From Actinomyces sp. (GTDB lineage: Bacteria; Actinomycetota; Actinomycetes; Actinomycetales; Actinomycetaceae): a stretch of DNA of 64,000 nt. Below the pieces are notes generated by a model. It worked only from the letters and a program-made list of their open reading frames with translations. It was not told the origin of the DNA and made no database searches. The DNA is taken from assembly GCF_030530635.1 (NCBI RefSeq), contig NZ_JAUMUL010000006.1:1-64000 (forward strand), written 5' to 3'. The position numbers and the translations under genes are program-made. This document shows, one piece after another, positions 58,958 to 64,000 of the stretch. Position 1 is the first letter of the stretch. Each line of letters begins with the position of its first letter.

Positions 58958-60316
58958 ATGCTCCTCAACCGCATAGACCTGCGCGAGACCGACCTGTCCG
59001 CCCGTGAATTGGCTGCGGTCCTGCCGCGCGCCGACCAGGACGTCGCCGCGGCCCTGGAGGCCGTCTCCGGAACCATCGCCGACGTGCGGGACCGCGGCGC
59101 CGCGGCACTGCGCGATGCCGCCGAGCGATTCGACCGCGTGCGCCCACGCCACCTGCTTGTGCCCGCCGCCGCCCTGCGGGAGGCGCTCGAGCGGCTGGCC
59201 CCCGAGGTCCGCGAGGCACTGGAGCTGTCCATCGCCCACAACCGTGCCGGGCACACCGCCCAACTGCCCGCCGAACGCGAAACCGAGATCATCCCCGGGG
59301 GCCACGTCATCCAGCGCTGGATCCCCGTGCGCCGCGTCGGCCTGTATGCACCCGGCGGCCTGGCCGTATACCCCAGCTCCGTGGTGATGAACGCCGTTGC
59401 CGCACAGGTGGCCGGCGTGGAGCAGATCGCCCTGGCCTCCCCGCCGCAGGCGGAGTTCGACGGCCTGCCGCACCCCACCGTACTGGCGGCCTGCGCCCTG
59501 CTTGGCATAACCGAGGTCTACGCGGTCGGCGGCGCCCAGGCCATCGCCATGTTCGCCTACGGTGCCGATGCCGCCGACGACGTCGACCGCGCCGACTCCC
59601 TGGCCACAGGCGGTGACGGGCGCACCCTGTGCGAGCCGGTGGATGTTGTGGCCGGACCAGGAAACGTGTATGTCGCCGCCGCCAAACGCGCCGTACGCGG
59701 CGTCGTCGGTATCGACGCCGAGGCCGGGCCAACGGAGATCGCCATCATCGCCGATGCGGACGCCAACCCCGAGTATGTAGCCGCAGACCTGCTTTCGCAG
59801 GCCGAACACGACCCCAACGCCGGCTCCGTGCTCATCACCGACTCCCCACAGCTGGCCGATGCCGTGGATGCTGCATTGATACGGCGTCTGGAGGCCACCC
59901 GTCACCGTGAGCGCGCCCGTAAGGCGCTGACTGGGGCTCAGTCTGCGATCGTGCTGGTGCGTGACCTTGAGCAGGCCGTGTCGGTGGCCGAGGCCTACGC
60001 TGCCGAGCACTTGGAGATCCAGACCGTCGATGCCGCCGCGATTGCGCGTCGCATTCACAACGCCGGCGCCATTTTTGTGGGTCCCTACTCACCCGTGCCG
60101 TTGGGCGACTACCTGGCCGGCTCCAACCACGTACTGCCCACCGGTGGTACGGCCCGTTTCGCGGCCGGGCTGAACGTGATGGCCTACCTCAAACCCGTCC
60201 AGCTGATCGACTACGACGCCGACGCACTGGCAGCCATGACCGCGCCGTTGACGGTACTGGCCGAATCCGAGGATCTGCCGGCCCACGGTGAGGCCGTACG
60301 TGCCCGACTGAACTAA
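58958..60316 (+). CDS. hisD: Histidinol dehydrogenase
   Basis: Zinc- and NAD-dependent enzyme for the last two oxidation steps of histidine synthesis, 452 aa. Key segments: VYAVGGAQAIAMFAYGA near residues 188-204, DVVAGPGNVYVAAAKR near 229-244, SQAEHDPNAGSVLITD near 278-293 (Gln and His zinc ligands) and YLAGSNHVLPTGGTARF near 386-402. Usually hisD leads a hisDCB operon; here no other his gene follows, and the 3' side is an AT-richer intergenic region. Confidence 0.95.
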   Translation: MLLNRIDLRETDLSARELAAVLPRADQDVAAALEAVSGTIADVRDRGAAALRDAAERFDRVRPRHLLVPAAALREALERLAPEVREALELSIAHNRAGHTAQLPAERETEIIPGGHVIQRWIPVRRVGLYAPGGLAVYPSSVVMNAVAAQVAGVEQIALASPPQAEFDGLPHPTVLAACALLGITEVYAVGGAQAIAMFAYGADAADDVDRADSLATGGDGRTLCEPVDVVAGPGNVYVAAAKRAVRGVVGIDAEAGPTEIAIIADADANPEYVAADLLSQAEHDPNAGSVLITDSPQLADAVDAALIRRLEATRHRERARKALTGAQSAIVLVRDLEQAVSVAEAYAAEHLEIQTVDAAAIARRIHNAGAIFVGPYSPVPLGDYLAGSNHVLPTGGTARFAAGLNVMAYLKPVQLIDYDADALAAMTAPLTVLAESEDLPAHGEAVRARLN

Positions 60317-60559
60317 ATCAGGAGACGCTAAACAGGTTCTCGCCTGGCACATTCGAGAGTGCATTCAACTAGCAGGTTAGAACGAATTGTATCGGATGTG
60401 ATCAATGTCAATGTTGTCAGAATGTGTTCGTGAAAGTATCTGCGCTTGATTGGTGCTACACTACGTTTCACATGCATCGCGCGGCACGGCTGATGCCCTG
60501 TGGCTCCGCCGCGGTCGTCAGCTGTGTGTGCCCTGATTCCCTGCCACTGACGGGTTGTC
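60317..60559 (+). promoter_or_regulatory. AT-richer promoter region of the polysaccharide operon
   Basis: Lowest-GC stretch of the window. An extended -10, TG-C-TACACT, lies at 60454-60462. GTGAAA (60430-60435) and TTTCAC (60466-60471) form an inverted repeat around it. ATGT occurs repeatedly between about 60380 and 60430. About 95 nt of leader separate the -10 from the first gene. Confidence 0.5.
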
Positions 60560-60832
60560 ATGTTCTATCCGCTGTTCTCAGTCGAGTTCCTGCCCGCGAA
60601 TAGTAGCTGCGGGCTCCATTGCGGCCTGGCCGCTCTCGCCCGGGTCCTGCTGGACCTCGCCGGATTCGGTTTTCTACTGATCGCGCTGGTGTTCGCGATC
60701 CTCAACGCCTACGGTGTCGTGAGTGGCATGGTGGTCCGCCGCCGATCGGCGCGGCGGGTCCGGGCCGGCACGCCCATCGACGTTGTGGCGCAGCAGCCCT
60801 CGGAGCACGCATCTGGAACCGTGGCGGTATGA
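60560..60832 (+). CDS. Small membrane protein at head of polysaccharide operon
   Basis: 90-aa protein not recognised. The short N-terminal segment holds a CGLHCG pair of cysteines, followed by one long membrane helix (about residues 31-56, LLDLAGFGFLLIALVFAILNAYGVV), then a basic stretch (VRRRSARRVRAG) and a polar tail. It overlaps the glycosyltransferase start by 4 nt, which strongly suggests a dedicated partner, for example a subunit or regulator of the synthase. The start at ATG 60560 has no clear ribosome site. Confidence 0.65.
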   Translation: MFYPLFSVEFLPANSSCGLHCGLAALARVLLDLAGFGFLLIALVFAILNAYGVVSGMVVRRRSARRVRAGTPIDVVAQQPSEHASGTVAV

Positions 60833-62208
60833 ACCTCATGGCCTACTACGGACACGACGGGGATCTCTCGGGTCTCGCGGCCTGCCTCGACCTGGTCGGC
60901 TCGACGGCGGCCCTGGTCATGGTGGCGGTGGCGCTGACCTACCTGCTCGCCCTTGCCTGCGCGGCGTACACGCTGGCCGGGCGGCGAAACCGCGGCAGGG
61001 GCCGCAGCCTACAGCCGCATACGCCCATGACCGGGCCCATGCAGATCGTCATACTCATGCCGTGCCTCAACGAGGAGGCGGTGATCGGCCCCTCCGTCGA
61101 GCGGCTCCTGGCCGAACCCGACCCGGGGCTGTTCATCCTCGTGATCGACGACGGATCGGACGACGCCACCAGCGAGATCGTTCGCGCTATTGGGGACCCA
61201 CGAGTGGGACTGCTGCGCCGAGAACCGCCCAATGCCCGCAAGGGTAAGGGCGAGGCTCTGAACCATGCCGTCGGGATCGTCCGCAGACGCTATCGGGATG
61301 CGGATCCCGAGCGCGTCATCGTCGGCGTGGTTGATGCCGACGGACACCTGGATCCCTCCGCGTGGAGTATCGTGCGGCGGGCGTTTCGCGCAGATGCCGT
61401 GGGCGCGGTTCAACTCGGTGTGCGCATTTCGAACCGTCACGACTCCCTATTGGCGAGGATGCAGGACATTGAATTCGTGACCTTCACATCGATCTTCCAG
61501 CAGGCGCGCCGTCGCCTCGGGAGCGTCGGCATGGGCGGCAATGCCCAGTTCGTGCGCCTGGCCGCCCTGGACGCCTTGGGGAACGATCCGTGGACCCGTT
61601 CCCTGACCGAGGACTTCGACCTGGGTATTCGTCTGAACGCCACGCGCTGGGCTAACGAGTACCGGGGTGAGGCGGCGGTGCATCAGGAGGGCGTGACCTC
61701 CCTACGCAGACTGGTGCGTCAACGTACCCGGTGGTTCCAGGGCAATCTGCAGGCCCGCGGTCTGTTGGGTTTCATTGCGCAGCGCTTGCGCGGCAGCGCC
61801 CGCGCCGACACCCTCTGGCAGGTGCTCAGCCCCTATCTGCTCATCGTGGGCTCGTTGCTGACCGTGTCCTTTGCGCTGATGCTGTGCCTGTGCCTGGACA
61901 ACGTGCTGCACGGGGTCCCGCAGTCATGGTCGTGGGTGCCCGTGGCGTATCTACTTGCCTTCGGCCCCTCATACCTCTATGCATTCGTGTACTGGCGCTA
62001 TGTGCGTAAGGAGGGAACCGGTCCGCTTCGCTGCATCGCGTGGTGTCATGTCTTCGTCGCGTACGGCCTGTTGTCAGGCGTCTATGGATGGCGGGCACTG
62101 GTTCGGGAGATGCTCGGCCGTTCCGGTTGGGCCAAGACCGCCCGCGAGGCCGCGCGAGCCCCGGGAGCACTTCTGCCCGGCGCTTCCCTCGGTGAGGGAC
62201 GCCCATGA
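60829..62208 (+). CDS. Membrane glycosyltransferase family 2 (polysaccharide synthase)
   Basis: Processive-type GT2 enzyme similar to cellulose/hyaluronan/poly-GlcNAc synthases, 459 aa. One N-terminal helix (about 22-45); cytoplasmic catalytic domain with VIDDGSDDATSEIV near 108-121, VVDADGHLDPSAW near 166-178 (metal-binding DxD), SLTEDFDLGIRL near 262-273 (general base) and QRTRWFQGNLQARG near 300-313 (QxxRW acceptor motif); then three or four C-terminal helices. It probably polymerises and exports a sugar chain; the sugar is unknown, although the downstream epimerase hints at N-acetylmannosamine. Confidence 0.88.
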   Translation: MNLMAYYGHDGDLSGLAACLDLVGSTAALVMVAVALTYLLALACAAYTLAGRRNRGRGRSLQPHTPMTGPMQIVILMPCLNEEAVIGPSVERLLAEPDPGLFILVIDDGSDDATSEIVRAIGDPRVGLLRREPPNARKGKGEALNHAVGIVRRRYRDADPERVIVGVVDADGHLDPSAWSIVRRAFRADAVGAVQLGVRISNRHDSLLARMQDIEFVTFTSIFQQARRRLGSVGMGGNAQFVRLAALDALGNDPWTRSLTEDFDLGIRLNATRWANEYRGEAAVHQEGVTSLRRLVRQRTRWFQGNLQARGLLGFIAQRLRGSARADTLWQVLSPYLLIVGSLLTVSFALMLCLCLDNVLHGVPQSWSWVPVAYLLAFGPSYLYAFVYWRYVRKEGTGPLRCIAWCHVFVAYGLLSGVYGWRALVREMLGRSGWAKTAREAARAPGALLPGASLGEGRP

Positions 62209-62912
62209 GGCTCAAGTCGGACATGATCGGCAGATGCAGGCAATTCCTGCGACAGCGGGCGGTGAAGCTGCCCGCGGCCCTGTTGACGGTCACTGTCGTA
62301 GCCGTACTGACGGCGGTCACCTGCGTTGGGGGAGAGGGAAAGGGCATGAACTGCTCCGATTGGCGGCTCGTATTCGACGGCTACGGGGCGGCCTCGTGCA
62401 ATTCCCAAACGGTCACGCTCAGCCCCGCAGTGGCGACCCGTGCCGATGAGACCCATGCGGGTCTGGCCACGTCGGAGACGGTTACCGTGGAAGCGGGACG
62501 GGTCACCGTCTGCCGGGCAACCCTCCTGACCCGTAAACAGCTTCGGCGCGGCGGTGCCCCCAACCCCTGGGAAGTGGCGTGGCTGTTGTGGAGCTACCAG
62601 GACAACGACCACTTCTACGCACTCGTACTCAAGCCCAACGGATGGGAGGTATCCAAGCAGAATCCCGCCTACCCCGGAAAACAGCAGTTCCTCGCATCAG
62701 GCGCCACCCCTGACTTCGCCGTGGGACGCACCTATCAGGTGACGGTCAGGGTGGACACGACCGCCTCCGGCGAAGTGGTCACCGACATCGCCGTGGACGG
62801 TGAGGACCTGGTGACGATCTCCGACACCGACGCCCCCTACAGCTTCGGCCCGGTAGCCGCCTACACCGAAGATGCGGCCATCGAAGTCACCGTCAGCCCG
62901 GTCATACCTTGA
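62205..62912 (+). CDS. Signal-anchored beta-sandwich protein
   Basis: 235-aa exported protein. The N-terminal basic segment and helix (about residues 18-43, VKLPAALLTVTVVAVLTAVTCV) act as a signal anchor or signal peptide. The rest resembles a concanavalin-A-like/DUF1080-type jelly roll, with WLLWSYQDNDHFYALVLKPNGWEV, YQVTVRVDTTASGEVVTDIAVDGEDLVTI and FGPVAAYTEDAAIEV as its main strands. Such domains bind or cleave glycans. ATGA overlap with the glycosyltransferase suggests it handles the exported polymer. Confidence 0.75.
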   Translation: MRLKSDMIGRCRQFLRQRAVKLPAALLTVTVVAVLTAVTCVGGEGKGMNCSDWRLVFDGYGAASCNSQTVTLSPAVATRADETHAGLATSETVTVEAGRVTVCRATLLTRKQLRRGGAPNPWEVAWLLWSYQDNDHFYALVLKPNGWEVSKQNPAYPGKQQFLASGATPDFAVGRTYQVTVRVDTTASGEVVTDIAVDGEDLVTISDTDAPYSFGPVAAYTEDAAIEVTVSPVIP

Positions 62913-62959
62913 CACCGGGACCATCGCCCCCATCCGCCCTGAACCTTTTTAGGAGAAAC

Positions 62960-64000
62960 ATGACCGGCCATGCCGCCCCCGATCTCGCAACCGGTGCGCC
63001 CCGGCGCGTCATGCTCGTATACGGCACCCGCCCCGAGGCCATAAAGATGGCTCCGCTCGTGCGCGCCCTGCAACGCGACGAGCGCTTCGAACCGGTCGTG
63101 GTTGTGACCGGCCAACACCGCGAAATGCTCGATCAGGTCAACGAGTTCTTCGACATCATCCCGGACACCGATCTCGACATCCACCGGCCCGGTCAAACCC
63201 TCACCCAGGTCACCGTGGGCACCCTCGAAGGAGTCGAACGCGCCATCGTGCAATACCGGCCGGACCTACTGGTCGCTCAGGGCGACACCACTTCGGCCTT
63301 CGCCGCAGGACTGGCCGGCTTCTATCAGCGGGTGCCGGTAGTCCACGTCGAGGCCGGCCTGCGTACGGGCTCCATCGCCTCCCCCTACCCGGAGGAGGCC
63401 AACAGGCGCCTGCTGGCGCAGGTAACGGTCCTGCACCTGTGTCCGACCGCCCTGGCTCGCGACAACCTGCTGCGGGAGAACACCGACCCGGGCGCCGTGG
63501 TCGTGACCGGCAACACGGTCATCGATGCGCTGCTGGAGGCCGTTGAACGGCCGGTGCCGTTCAGCGACCCCGCGCTTGCCCGGGCCACCGCCGATCCCGG
63601 CAGGCGCATCGTCCTGGTCACCGCGCATCGGCGTGAGTCCTGGGGCGGACCCATGCAGGGAATCGGGCGGGCGCTCGCCCGCATCGCCCGCGGCCACCCC
63701 GATGACGTGATCGTCCTGCCCACCCACCGCAACCCGCGAGTGCGCTCGGCTCTGCTGCCACAGGTGGAGGGCCTGGACAACGTCGTCGTCACCGAGCCGC
63801 TCCAGTACGGACAGTTCTGCACACTCATGAACCGCTCCCACCTGGTGCTGACGGACTCCGGCGGTGTGCAGGAGGAGGCGCCCGCGCTGTCCAAACCGGT
63901 CCTCGTCATGCGTGAGAACACCGAGCGCCCCGAGGCCATCGACTTCGGTGTGGCCAAACTGGTCGGCACCGAGGAACAGACCATCTTCGGCTCCGTAGAC
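62960..64000 (+). CDS. wecB: UDP-GlcNAc 2-epimerase (non-hydrolysing), partial
   Basis: Interconverts UDP-GlcNAc and UDP-ManNAc for surface polymers. 347 codons are visible and the gene runs off the right edge, so the last 20-40 residues are missing. AGGAGAAAC precedes the ATG. Motifs: VYGTRPEAIKMAPLVRAL near residues 20-37, VVTGQHREMLDQ near 48-59, VAQGDTTSAFAAGLAGF near 103-119, VEAGLRTGS near 129-137, VTAHRRESWG near 219-228, and LTDSGGVQEEAPALSKPVLVMRENTERPE near 297-325. Last visible gene of the polysaccharide operon. Confidence 0.93.
   Translation, partial: MTGHAAPDLATGAPRRVMLVYGTRPEAIKMAPLVRALQRDERFEPVVVVTGQHREMLDQVNEFFDIIPDTDLDIHRPGQTLTQVTVGTLEGVERAIVQYRPDLLVAQGDTTSAFAAGLAGFYQRVPVVHVEAGLRTGSIASPYPEEANRRLLAQVTVLHLCPTALARDNLLRENTDPGAVVVTGNTVIDALLEAVERPVPFSDPALARATADPGRRIVLVTAHRRESWGGPMQGIGRALARIARGHPDDVIVLPTHRNPRVRSALLPQVEGLDNVVVTEPLQYGQFCTLMNRSHLVLTDSGGVQEEAPALSKPVLVMRENTERPEAIDFGVAKLVGTEEQTIFGSVD

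Noticed and set aside
58460..60058. 532-codon minus-strand ORF over GH3 and hisD
   Set aside because: Antisense to two motif-bearing enzymes; Gly/His-rich.
1..64000. CRISPR array, prophage or integrase
   Set aside because: No regularly spaced identical repeats and no cas, capsid, integrase or transposase motifs were found.

Overview
The window is high-GC, gene-dense bacterial chromosome. It looks like an actinobacterium, most probably of the Actinomycetaceae (inferred from gene content and codon bias, not from a marker search). Supporting content is a division and cell-wall cluster ending in ftsZ, pgeF, sepF, yggT and divIVA, a DUF3040 protein, a PAC2-family protein, a HelD-type helicase, an Arg-rich PNPase, and many genes that appear to be transcribed without leaders. 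No tRNA, rRNA, CRISPR array, phage or insertion sequence was recognised.

Left part (1-26.7 kb). A secreted esterase lipoprotein, rpsO, a lactaldehyde reductase (fucO) on the opposite strand, then pnp and an M16 peptidase. The dapB-dapA part of this neighbourhood is interrupted. A membrane protein with its own promoter, a palindrome-rich non-coding stretch, a truncated second copy of the dapB 5' end, a remnant of another gene, and an ABC transporter with a frameshifted permease all lie before intact dapB. After dapA come a MacB/FtsX-like ABC pair, two tandem acyl-CoA ligases behind a 33-bp palindrome, a HelD-like RNA-polymerase-associated helicase, a PAC2 protein, a spermidine-synthase-like protein, DNA polymerase IV and a DUF3040 protein.

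Centre (26.7-53.4 kb). The division and cell-wall cluster runs mraZ-rsmH-ftsL-ftsI-murE-murF-mraY-murD-ftsW-murG-murC-ftsQ-ftsZ, mostly with 4-8 nt overlaps. It continues pgeF-sepF-yggT-[short DivIVA]-divIVA-lspA-rluD-GNAT-dnaE. MraZ, which binds its own promoter, faces four GTGGAG-like hexamers at exact 10-bp spacing. Two further two-hexamer boxes lie upstream in the opposite orientation. divIVA, the polar-growth organiser, is preceded by a tandem partial duplicate that includes its promoter and encodes only the membrane-binding domain.

Right part (52.5-64 kb). Accessory metabolism: an S4-domain protein, an unrecognised small protein, an FGGY sugar kinase with a LacI-type palindrome, an RHH/Doc toxin-antitoxin pair, a frameshifted pseudogene, a cytoplasmic GH3 enzyme followed directly by an isolated hisD, and an AT-richer promoter region. 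That region starts an apparent surface-polysaccharide operon: small membrane protein, GT2 glycosyltransferase, signal-anchored beta-sandwich protein, and UDP-GlcNAc 2-epimerase cut by the window edge.

Recurring themes are 5'-end duplications upstream of an intact gene (dapB, divIVA), TAnnnT boxes 6-8 nt upstream of start codons that imply leaderless mRNAs, and clear palindromic operators in front of accessory genes.
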